A stretch of 7,153 nucleotides of DNA from Paramuribaculum sp. (GTDB lineage: Bacteria; Bacteroidota; Bacteroidia; Bacteroidales; Muribaculaceae), in the NCBI GenBank assembly GCA_009775605.1, contig VSPV01000125.1, positions 1 through 7,153 of the forward strand. The letters are read 5' to 3'. Shown piece by piece: positions 1-5,592 of this stretch. The notes beneath the pieces were generated by a model. It was not told where the DNA came from and made no database searches. It was given only the letters and a program-made list of their open reading frames with translations. Position 1 is the stretch's first letter; each line of letters opens with the position of its first letter. Both the position numbers and the translations under genes were made by a program.

Positions 1-1121
1 TCCTGTGCGTCGGTCACGATATTGCACCCCATTCCGCTGAATCGCGAGGAATCGAGGCCGTAGACTTTAGGGGTGGTGTGGAACACGGTTATGGCGTCGG
101 CGTAGGCCTTGCGCAGCGCAGGCAGACGGTTGCTTTCAGAAAGGGCGTCGATGTAATTGCCCATGTCGTAGATTGAGAAATGGGCATTGGCCGAGCGCAT
201 GTAGGGCGCCGACTCATAGTAGCGCGAAATGGAAGGGGCGGTGAGCATCACCTCACGTGCGGCTGCTGCGAGAGCGTCCATTTTTGTAAGGTCAATCACG
301 GAGATGTAGCACTCAGAGGGCCCCCATACGGAGTGGCCGTCGGCATAATAGCTGTAGGTGTTCTGCGCGGCAGCCTTAAGATTAGGCTCTTTTTCAAAGA
401 ATGCGGGGATATTCAGGTCGTAAGGCATGCCCTCGATAGGAAGTTCGGTGCCGGAGGCTACCATTACCGGGGCTGCCTTGCGGAGCTCATAGGCTACTTC
501 CACCGTGGCCATGTGGCAGCAGTCGAAATAGATGAAACTGAACCGGCTGTCGGCCAGCGCCTCGGCCATGTCGGGGATGCTCATGTTGATTTTAGATGAG
601 CCGTCGGAACCGAACGATCGGGGCTGAACGCTCCCGCGTCCGGTATAGCCGGGCTCTATCCATCCGGAGGCGTGGCTCCAGAACACAATGCCGTAGTCGT
701 CGGCCCGGGCCGCGCTCTTTGTATCGGCTATCACCTTTTTCATGCGCTGTACGGTCAGGGATTCGTTGCCTTCGGGATAGGTGCAGACGGTTTTCCACGT
801 GCCGTCGGCGCTGAGTTCCTTGAGCTCGGGTGCGCTCTGGTTAGAGGCGTGATACACCAGCAGATGGCCGCCGTTGAGTTTGTCGGCCGCAAGAGCCATC
901 TCCTTGAGGTCGCTCACGTCGCAGTTGAGCGAGCCGGCTGCTCCCTGGCCGAGATTGTTGGTGGCCACCATATAGACGAGGACGGTGCGCGACACCTTTT
1001 CTTCTTCACCGGGAACGGGCGGTTCCTCGCCTCCGGTGCCGTTGCCGCGGCATGACTGCATGAGTGCAGCTCCCGCCACAAGGCAGGCTGCATAAAAAAG
1101 GATTTTGAAGATATATTTCAT
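1..1121 (-). CDS. C11 (clostripain-family) cysteine peptidase, lipoprotein, 3' end missing
   Basis: The reading frame opens at the ATG at 1121 and stays open for 373 codons to the window edge, so the C-terminus is missing. Residues 1-24 form a lipoprotein signal: basic start, hydrophobic core, then LMQSC with C24 as the lipidated cysteine. A Gly/Pro/Glu-rich linker follows (about 26-42). The peptidase fold starts at VLVYMVATNNLG (about 47-58). The catalytic dyad is visible: H150 in FWSHASGW and C202 in YFDCCHMATVEVAYEL, followed by the conserved MVASGTELP segment. Known C11 enzymes cut after Arg or Lys and many self-process between the His and Cys; K177 or nearby Arg residues would be candidates here. 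The protein is probably anchored in the outer membrane or periplasm. By comparison with C11 proteins of about 375-400 residues, only a short tail should be missing (inference). It is divergent from the ROK kinase gene. Family assignment is secure; substrate is unknown. Confidence 0.88.
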   Translation of the reverse strand, partial: MKYIFKILFYAACLVAGAALMQSCRGNGTGGEEPPVPGEEEKVSRTVLVYMVATNNLGQGAAGSLNCDVSDLKEMALAADKLNGGHLLVYHASNQSAPELKELSADGTWKTVCTYPEGNESLTVQRMKKVIADTKSAARADDYGIVFWSHASGWIEPGYTGRGSVQPRSFGSDGSSKINMSIPDMAEALADSRFSFIYFDCCHMATVEVAYELRKAAPVMVASGTELPIEGMPYDLNIPAFFEKEPNLKAAAQNTYSYYADGHSVWGPSECYISVIDLTKMDALAAAAREVMLTAPSISRYYESAPYMRSANAHFSIYDMGNYIDALSESNRLPALRKAYADAITVFHTTPKVYGLDSSRFSGMGCNIVTDAQ

Positions 1122-1131
1122 AGTCTGTTAC

Positions 1132-1153
1132 TTTTTCTGATATTTTTCTGATA
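1132..1153. repeat. Perfect 11-bp tandem duplication in the leader of the C11 peptidase gene
   Basis: TTTTTCTGATA occurs at 1132-1142 and again, without a gap, at 1143-1153. On the minus strand the unit reads TATCAGAAAAA and lies between the predicted -7 box and the ATG, so it would be in the 5' untranslated region. It may act as an A-rich translation-enhancing leader, or be a slippage duplication. A further copy of TTTTTCTGAT is at 7054-7063. Confidence 0.8.
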
Positions 1154-1166
1154 TATGTATACGGTA

Positions 1167-1200
1167 CAAAGATACGGAAAAATCTTCCGTAATCGGCAAC
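1167..1200 (-). promoter_or_regulatory. Predicted Bacteroidetes-type promoter for the C11 peptidase gene
   Basis: Read on the minus strand, TATCTTTG (1174 to 1167) matches the -7 consensus TAnnTTTG exactly. A weaker -33 candidate, GTTG (1200 to 1197), lies 22 bp upstream, slightly longer than the usual spacing. Transcription would start near 1160, giving a leader of about 40 nt. A small inverted repeat, CGGAA/TTCCG (1175-1189), sits between the two boxes. Confidence 0.6.
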
Positions 1201-1201
1201 G

Positions 1202-1218
1202 GTTAACAGACCGTTAAC
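1202..1218. promoter_or_regulatory. GTTAAC-N5-GTTAAC dyad, possible operator
   Basis: GTTAAC is present at 1202-1207 and 1213-1218, with starts 11 bp apart (about one helical turn). Each copy is itself a palindrome, so the 17-bp unit has full dyad symmetry apart from the 5-bp spacer. It lies just upstream of the -33 candidate of the C11 gene and about 45 bp upstream of the -33 box of the ROK gene, a place where a dimeric regulator could act on either. No regulator gene is in the window. The call rests on symmetry and position only. Confidence 0.3.
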
Positions 1219-1262
1219 AATTTGGCGGATATGCAACATTTTTGCAATGTTTTCCAAGGTTT

Positions 1263-1295
1263 TTTGCGTGAATAAAAAAAGAAAGTTTATCTTTG
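1263..1295 (+). promoter_or_regulatory. Predicted Bacteroidetes-type promoter for the ROK kinase gene
   Basis: TTTG at 1263-1266 (-33 box) is followed after 21 bp by TATCTTTG at 1288-1295, an exact match to the -7 consensus TAnnTTTG. Transcription would start near 1302, leaving a leader of about 75 nt before the ATG at 1377. This is the best-matching promoter in the window. Confidence 0.72.
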
Positions 1296-1316
1296 CGGTT
1301 AGCGAACTGTGAAACC

Positions 1317-1364
1317 ATGAAAAACGGTTCCGCTCAAAAAACCGATCTAACTCTTAAATTTTAA
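1317..1364 (+). CDS. Possible 15-codon upstream ORF in the ROK kinase leader
   Basis: Within the predicted transcript leader an ATG at 1317 opens a frame of 15 codons (MKNGSAQKTDLTLKF) ending in TAA at 1362-1364, 12 nt before the kinase ATG. It is in the same frame as the kinase gene and separated from it only by that stop and four codons. It has no obvious attenuator structure or run of one amino acid, and could be a chance ORF. If translated, it could couple to or limit kinase translation. I could not judge conservation. Confidence 0.2.
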   Translation: MKNGSAQKTDLTLKF

Positions 1365-1376
1365 AACCATAGCCTT

Positions 1377-2390
1377 ATGACAACCACGAAGCCTTACGTA
1401 ATAGGCATTGACATGGGCGGAACAAACACGGTGTTCGGCGTTGTAGACGCACGCGGCGTGGTTCTGGCCAGCGACTCAATCAAGACCCGCAAACATTCCA
1501 ACATCGATGACTATATCGACGAACTCTACACCGAGACAATGCGCGTGGTGCGCAGCATCGATGCCGAGGGCAAGATTTACGGTATAGGTGTGGGCGCTCC
1601 CAACGCCAACTATTTCACCGGAGTGATTGAGGACGGTGTGAACCTTCCCTGGCCCACTCCCGTTCCCTTTGCTCAGAAAATCACAGATAAGTTCGGAATT
1701 CCCTGCGCCATAACCAACGACGCCAATGCCGCTGCTATCGGCGAGATGACCTACGGCGTGGCCCGCGGTCTCAAGGATTTCATAATGATCACACTCGGCA
1801 CCGGCGTGGGCAGCGGTATCGTCATCAACGGTCAGCTCGTTTACGGTCACGACGGATTTGCCGGAGAGCTCGGTCACGTAATTGTGAAGCGTAACAACGG
1901 ACGCCTCTGCGGTTGCGGCCGCTCGGGTTGCCTCGAGACATATTGCTCAGCCACCGGCGTTGCTCGCACGGCCCGCGAGTTCCTCGAGCTTTCCGATAAG
2001 CCTTCGCTGCTTCGCGAAATCCCCGTTGACGAGATCACATCCAAGGATGTGTATGATGCCGCCACCAAGGGCGACCAGCTCGCGAAGGACATCTTCGAAT
2101 ACACCGGCAATATACTCGGCGAGGCTCTTGCCGATTTCACGGTATTCTCTTCGCCTGAGGCATTCGTGCTTTTCGGCGGTCTGTCAAAGTCAGGCGAAAT
2201 GCTTCTCCGTCCCGTTCGCGAAGCCATGGAGAAAAACATGCTCGGCTGCTTCAAGAACAAGGTGAAAGTGCTCCTCTCCGAGCTTAAGGAAGCCGATGCC
2301 GCCGTTCTCGGCGCCAGCGCCCTCGGCTGGGAAGCCAAGCCTGCCACCGTCACCATGGCCTCCCCCGCCTCCGAATCCCCGGTTCTCTGA
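1377..2390 (+). CDS. ROK-family sugar kinase (glucokinase/RokA-like)
   Basis: A 337-residue cytoplasmic kinase that would transfer phosphate from ATP to the 6-hydroxyl of glucose or a related hexose such as GlcNAc. The N-terminal phosphate-binding motif is D12-M-G-G-T-N17. V-N-L-P-W (88-92) and N114-D115 (catalytic base) match the sugar site, and LGTGVGSG (140-147) is the second phosphate motif. G-E164-L-G-H167 is the ROK EXGH signature. The zinc site is complete: H167 with C178-G-C180 and C185. E187 follows as a further sugar contact. Length fits the family, except for a Pro/Ser/Ala-rich tail of about 15 residues (323-337). The ATG at 1377 sits directly before the first beta strand and has an A/T-rich leader with no Shine-Dalgarno, normal for Bacteroidetes. 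The gene appears monocistronic. Bacteroides fragilis RokA, a broad-specificity hexokinase acting on glucose and GlcNAc, is the closest characterised relative I recall; orthology is inferred. Confidence 0.93.
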   Translation: MTTTKPYVIGIDMGGTNTVFGVVDARGVVLASDSIKTRKHSNIDDYIDELYTETMRVVRSIDAEGKIYGIGVGAPNANYFTGVIEDGVNLPWPTPVPFAQKITDKFGIPCAITNDANAAAIGEMTYGVARGLKDFIMITLGTGVGSGIVINGQLVYGHDGFAGELGHVIVKRNNGRLCGCGRSGCLETYCSATGVARTAREFLELSDKPSLLREIPVDEITSKDVYDAATKGDQLAKDIFEYTGNILGEALADFTVFSSPEAFVLFGGLSKSGEMLLRPVREAMEKNMLGCFKNKVKVLLSELKEADAAVLGASALGWEAKPATVTMASPASESPVL

Positions 2391-2412
2391 AACGCGAGAA
2401 TTAACTTATAAC

Positions 2413-2461
2413 AAGGTTTGCCATAATGTGCTCAATCGAGCCTTATGGCAAACCTTTTTTT
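2413..2461 (+). terminator. Strong intrinsic terminator of the ROK kinase gene
   Basis: A perfect 14-bp stem pairs 2413-2426 (AAGGTTTGCCATAA) with 2443-2456, and the RNA runs into seven U residues (2455-2461). The 16-nt loop can form a small inner hairpin (GCTC 2430-2433 with GAGC 2438-2441). It begins 22 nt after the stop codon. No A-run precedes the stem, so it should act mainly on plus-strand transcripts. Confidence 0.92.
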
Positions 2462-2670
2462 GTGGAAGTCAGCTGAAGGCGGGGAGAGTGTGTGGTAGCC
2501 CGTCAGTTTCTCCCAATCTCGCCGCAATCAGAGGCGGTGCCACACTGTTCTGGTAGCTGACGCAGCCAGTTTTACAAAAATCGCGCCGCCGGCGCTCCGT
2601 GGACGTTATAATGAGGTGATTTTGTAGGTGTTGATTCGGGAACCCGTAAAGTTCGGCTTGTCATTCAATT
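2462..2670. other. Gene-free stretch with a possible folded RNA (2468-2561)
   Basis: I see no protein gene here. GTCAGCT (2468-2474) pairs with AGCTGAC (2555-2561). Inside this, an AGTG..TGG segment near 2487-2495 can pair with CCACACT (2540-2546) with a two-base bulge, and short GC-rich stems can form near 2520-2537. TGGTAGC occurs twice (near 2493 and 2551). GCGCC/GGCGC (2583-2595) is a further short inverted repeat. No TAnnTTTG box clearly precedes the segment on either strand, and it starts after a strong terminator. It could be a small RNA, a degenerate repeat or unstructured spacer. Confidence 0.25.
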
Positions 2671-2743
2671 TGTAGGGATGTACGCTCGTACATCCGCCGT
2701 TACCGCCACTTTAACGGCGGCTGCTCCATGTAGCAGCCCTACA
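2671..2743. repeat. 73-bp palindromic element: three adjacent hairpins closed by an outer stem
   Basis: The ends TGTAGGG (2671-2677) and CCCTACA (2737-2743) are perfect inverted repeats. Between them lie three abutting hairpins. The first pairs GGATGTAC (2676-2683) with GTACATCC (2688-2695), loop GCTC. The second pairs CCGCCGTTA (2694-2702) with TAACGGCGG (2712-2720). The third pairs CTGCT (2721-2725) with AGCAG (2732-2736), extendable to GGCTGCT/AGCAGCC. Almost every base outside the loops is paired, giving a four-way-junction fold at DNA or RNA level. There is no coding potential and no long U tract after it. Its compact ends and place in a long intergenic gap suggest a dispersed miniature repeat of the REP or MITE kind. 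Copy number cannot be seen from this window. Confidence 0.7.
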
Positions 2744-3021
2744 TTCAGGGTTTTAGCAAAATGCTCTCGAAGCTTTAAGAACGGCGTGGACCCGGACAGT
2801 CAAGAGGCAGAGTAGCGCAGGATGCGCGAATTTTTTACAACCGATGTGCGTAAGCCATCGGAAAAGCATAGAGTCTCCCTTCCTATTGAGGCGAGCCCCG
2901 GAGGGTGCGATGCCGCAGAATGCGTGAGCAGGGGCACCAAGAAAATATCCCCCTCCTGTATAAGAATCGTTCTGCGTCTTTTAGAAAGATTGGTTCGGGA
3001 TAAGGCAAGGGCGTGGGGATG
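2744..3021. other. Gene-free stretch; small ORFs open on both strands but unsupported
   Basis: No convincing gene. A 66-codon plus-strand frame (2822-3022, starting MREFFTTDVRK) and a 95-codon minus-strand frame (2800-3087) overlap across this stretch. The minus frame starts upstream of and reads through the GH20 terminator. The plus frame uses AGA, AGG and CGG arginine codons, which the neighbouring genes mostly avoid, and has no promoter box or usable ribosome site that I can see. Neither resembles a family I know. The sequence could be a decayed gene, part of a dispersed element together with 2671-2743, or spacer. Confidence 0.3.
2815..2836 (+). terminator. Weak terminator-like hairpin
   Basis: GCGCA (2815-2819) pairs with TGCGC (2823-2827) around a three-base loop, and T6 follows at 2831-2836 after a 3-nt gap. 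The stem is short. If functional, it would end a plus-strand RNA coming from the 2671-2743 element side. Confidence 0.25.
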
Positions 3022-3069
3022 AAAAAGTGGCGGTGTATCGGAATCCGGGGGGATTTGACACACCGCCAC
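3022..3069 (-). terminator. Intrinsic terminator of the GH20 hexosaminidase gene
   Basis: A perfect 10-bp stem pairs GTGGCGGTGT (3027-3036) with ACACCGCCAC (3060-3069). The loop holds an inner hairpin (AATCC 3042-3046 with GGATT 3051-3055). On the minus strand the stem is followed by five U residues (3026 to 3022). It lies about 70 nt past the GH20 stop codon, in the right orientation for that gene. Confidence 0.82.
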
Positions 3070-3139
3070 AATGTTGTTGCCGGTCATGCCGCGAGGGTCA
3101 GGCGGCTATAGGGACGTCGGTACTGATAAAAGATGGTGT

Positions 3140-5437
3140 TCAGTGCAGGTAGATGGTTGCGGGATCGAGGGAGTTGCCCTGCTCGTCGGTAACTACCAGG
3201 CGGAGCTGGCCGCCGTTGTGGTCGAAATACTGTACCTGAAGCGTATGCAGCCCTTTGGCGAGAGCCTTCTGGCCGATGATTTCGCGGGGACTGTGGTGGC
3301 CGTCGTTGTCAATCACGGTAGTGCCGTCGATAATCAGAAGGCTGCCGTCGTCGCTGAGAAGCGAGAATGTGTAGATGCCGTCGGCGGGGATGTTGATATA
3401 GCCGTTTATCACCAGACCGATATTGCCTTTGCAATCAGCAGGAATAGTAACGTCGGCTATATCATATTTGCCGTTGAGTTTGGCCGAGGTGATTTCGGAG
3501 CATTTTTCGCCTCCGTAGTCATACCATTCGGCTACCAGACCGGGAGCCGTGGCACTGGCCTCGCATGCGGGAGCGTAGGATTCCTTGATGAATTTGGTGC
3601 GGACCACGTCGCAGCGTTTGCCCGAGGGCCGGAATGTGGCAAGTGTGAAGTCGGTGGTCTCGGTTACGGTGACGGGACCGGTGTAGAGAGTGGACTCGGC
3701 GGTGGGTACGGAGCCGTCGGTGGTATAACGGATCTGTGCCGTGGGGTCGAGGCATGTGATGTCGAGGGTGGCGCTGTCAGTGAATACGTTGGTGGCGTTG
3801 AAGCCTTCGAGGTCGGGGATACGATAGTTGATATTCAGCACGTTCAGACGCTCGAACTGCTGGGCGAGACGTGCGCGGAATTCCTGAACATCACGTTTGT
3901 CGGGTTGTGCCCAACCGAGCTCCGCGATGGCAAGCAGGCGTGGAACAGCCATGTAGTGCATACGTTCGCGCGAGGGAATCCATTCACACCAGATATTGCC
4001 CTGGAATCCCATGACGAGGTTCTGTGCGGCGGTGTCGGCTATTGATTTGTTGAGGTCGTAGCCGATTATATTGCCGATGGAGTTCTTGTCCTCCTGATAG
4101 TCGAGGTAGAACTGCGAGTTGGGAGTATAGACAATATTGTTGCCCTGGGCTGTGGTGCGTTCCGGTGCGTCCTTTGACCATGTGCGCCACCACATCACTG
4201 TGGCGGTGTTTGACAGACCGCCTTCCAGAATCTCGTCCCAGCCTATCATTTTCTTTCCCTTGGAGTTGATGAACGCTTCCATCTGGTGGATGAACCATGA
4301 CTGAAGTTCCTCCTCATTCTTGAGGTTGTTGGCTGCCATGCGTTTCTGGCAGTCGGGGCATTTCTTCCAGTTGGTCTTCTCAACTTCGTCGCCACCGATG
4401 TGGACGTATTCGTAGGGGAAGAGGTCAATCAGCTCGTCGTAGACGTTTTTGCAGAACTCCATTGCCGATTCCTTTCCGGGGCATACGGGCGAGGAGAAAG
4501 TGGCGCCCCAGCCGGTCTGGTCGAAGCAGGAAACACCCTTGTAGTTGCTTACGGCGGCAAGCATGTGGCCGGGCATGTCGATTTCGGGAACCACATCGAT
4601 GCCTAAGTTTCCGGCATAGGCCACGATGTCGCGGATTTCATCCTGGGTGTAATAGCCGCCGTAGATGGTGTCGCCCTGTTCGGTGATGCGGATGCGGTCG
4701 GCAGGCAGCTCGAAATCGGGGTCGGAATCCTTTTTCGCACGGCTCAGGCAGCCACGGTCGTGGTTGTTGAATTTACGCCATGCGCCGTTTTCGGTGAGCT
4801 TGGGATATTTCTTGATTTCCACGCGCCATCCCTGGTCGTCGGTGAGGTGCCAGTGGAATTTGTTGAGCTTATAAAGGGCCATCAGGTCAAGGAACTCCTT
4901 GATTTCGGCCGGAGTATAGAAATGACGGGAAACGTCGAGCATAATGCCGCGCCAGGCAAATGCGGGGGCGTCGGTGATTTCAACTGCGGGAATCTTCCAC
5001 TGCACGCCTTCTACCGTGGTGGCCGATTCGATTTGTGCGGGGAAGAGCTGGCGCAGGGTCGAGATGCCGGCCACAACTCCGCGGTAGCTTCCGCCTGTAA
5101 TTTCCACTCCATTGGATGAAGCCTTGAGCGTGTAGCCTTCGGTGGCATCCATCGGAGCAGTGCGGAGGGTGATGTTGCCTTCACCTTCCACCACATCAAT
5201 CGACAGGCCGGTGGAGGCGTTCAGATGATTGGCCAGATAGTTGGCGATGGGCATGAGCGAATCGCCCTCGGCGCCGATGGTCATGCCGGCTTTCAGCTCG
5301 AATTCACCCGATTTTAGGTCGGTCTGTACGGGAACCGGAACCACGCTCACGGCCTGCGAGGCATTCTTGCCGCAAGAGGCAAGGAGTATTCCGGCGGCGA
5401 GAGCGGCAGCCGCTAACGAAAAAATGGATTTTTTCAT
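3140..5437 (-). CDS. GH20 beta-N-acetylhexosaminidase lipoprotein with C-terminal PA14-like domain
   Basis: A 765-residue exo-glycosidase expected to release terminal beta-linked GlcNAc or GalNAc by substrate-assisted catalysis outside the cytoplasm. The signal peptide ends in the lipobox LLASC, with C22 lipidated. Residues about 30-150 form the GH20b-type N-terminal domain. The catalytic barrel runs from about 158 to 515: R163 in WRGIMLDVSRHFY binds substrate, EIDMPGH ends at H291, and HIGGDEVEKTNW carries the catalytic pair D350-E351. W400 in IGWDEIL, Y444 in FYLDY, and W483/E485 in NIWCEW complete the sugar pocket. Residues about 550-618 match the chitobiase/hexosaminidase C-terminal module (IRYTTDGSVPT). 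Residues about 633-750 look like a PA14 domain (GLVAEWYDY at 633-641, LLSDDGSLLIIDG at 693-705, HTLQVQYFDHNGG), a likely carbohydrate-binding module. All catalytic residues are present. The ATG at 5437 is directly before the signal peptide. The gene is monocistronic and divergent from the esterase gene. Natural substrate (mucin, N-glycan or chitin-type) cannot be told. Confidence 0.95.
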   Translation of the reverse strand: MKKSIFSLAAAALAAGILLASCGKNASQAVSVVPVPVQTDLKSGEFELKAGMTIGAEGDSLMPIANYLANHLNASTGLSIDVVEGEGNITLRTAPMDATEGYTLKASSNGVEITGGSYRGVVAGISTLRQLFPAQIESATTVEGVQWKIPAVEITDAPAFAWRGIMLDVSRHFYTPAEIKEFLDLMALYKLNKFHWHLTDDQGWRVEIKKYPKLTENGAWRKFNNHDRGCLSRAKKDSDPDFELPADRIRITEQGDTIYGGYYTQDEIRDIVAYAGNLGIDVVPEIDMPGHMLAAVSNYKGVSCFDQTGWGATFSSPVCPGKESAMEFCKNVYDELIDLFPYEYVHIGGDEVEKTNWKKCPDCQKRMAANNLKNEEELQSWFIHQMEAFINSKGKKMIGWDEILEGGLSNTATVMWWRTWSKDAPERTTAQGNNIVYTPNSQFYLDYQEDKNSIGNIIGYDLNKSIADTAAQNLVMGFQGNIWCEWIPSRERMHYMAVPRLLAIAELGWAQPDKRDVQEFRARLAQQFERLNVLNINYRIPDLEGFNATNVFTDSATLDITCLDPTAQIRYTTDGSVPTAESTLYTGPVTVTETTDFTLATFRPSGKRCDVVRTKFIKESYAPACEASATAPGLVAEWYDYGGEKCSEITSAKLNGKYDIADVTIPADCKGNIGLVINGYINIPADGIYTFSLLSDDGSLLIIDGTTVIDNDGHHSPREIIGQKALAKGLHTLQVQYFDHNGGQLRLVVTDEQGNSLDPATIYLH

Positions 5438-5477
5438 GGAATAAGTTGGGTTTTAATATGATTGGTTATTGCTTTTA

Positions 5478-5485
5478 CAAATATA
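5478..5485 (-). promoter_or_regulatory. Predicted -7 box for the GH20 gene
   Basis: TATATTTG, read on the minus strand from 5485 to 5478, matches TAnnTTTG. No clean -33 TTTG is found at 19-22 bp; the nearest candidate, TTTC, is about 24 bp upstream. The start would fall near 5471, giving a leader of about 34 nt. The poor -33 box may mean that an activator is needed. Confidence 0.5.
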
Positions 5486-5504
5486 GCCCTTTTATTTCGG
5501 ATTT

Positions 5505-5538
5505 ATTGTGAAACAAGCTCTTCAAATCGCTAAATTTG
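5505..5538 (+). promoter_or_regulatory. Predicted promoter for the tandem SGNH esterase gene, with a shared short dyad
   Basis: TAAATTTG (5531-5538) fits the -7 consensus, with ATTG (5505-5508) as a weak -33 box 22 bp upstream. The start would lie near 5545, leaving a leader of about 48 nt. A small palindrome, TTGTGAAACAA (5506-5516), overlaps the -33 region and lies almost midway between this -7 box and the oppositely directed GH20 -7 box. A single regulator bound there could control both genes; this is inferred from position only. Confidence 0.5.
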
Positions 5539-5592
5539 CATCGTATAAAACGAAACGTTGACCAATCTTTTTACGTATTAATGTAATTTGCC

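Noticed and set aside
180..1055. Plus-strand frames of 139 and 127 codons opposite the C11 peptidase gene
   Set aside because: They are antisense to a frame with a signal peptide, lipobox and catalytic His/Cys motifs; they have no family features and are explained by codon bias of the true gene.
1874..2356. 160-codon minus-strand frame inside the ROK kinase gene
   Set aside because: It is a Ser/Arg-rich antisense shadow of a gene with all ROK motifs intact, with no terminator or promoter of its own.
2413..2456. Long perfect inverted repeat considered as a mobile-element end or CRISPR-like repeat
   Set aside because: A single 14-bp stem followed by seven Ts just after a stop codon is fully explained as an intrinsic terminator; no repeated spacers or second end exist.
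2822..3022. 66-codon plus-strand ORF as a real small gene
   Set aside because: Codon use differs from neighbours, there is no promoter or ribosome site, and the opposite strand is equally open. Kept only as part of a gene-free region that deserves a homology search.
2800..3087. 95-codon minus-strand ORF as a real small gene
   Set aside because: Its start is upstream of the GH20 terminator and its frame passes through the terminator stem, so it would be produced only by read-through; no motif supports it.
3071..4045. 324-codon open frame on the plus strand, antisense to the GH20 gene
   Set aside because: It lies wholly or largely opposite a well-supported GH20 coding region, its product is a Gly/Val-rich sequence without motifs, and it has no promoter. 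GC-rich third positions of the real gene keep the opposite frame free of stops.
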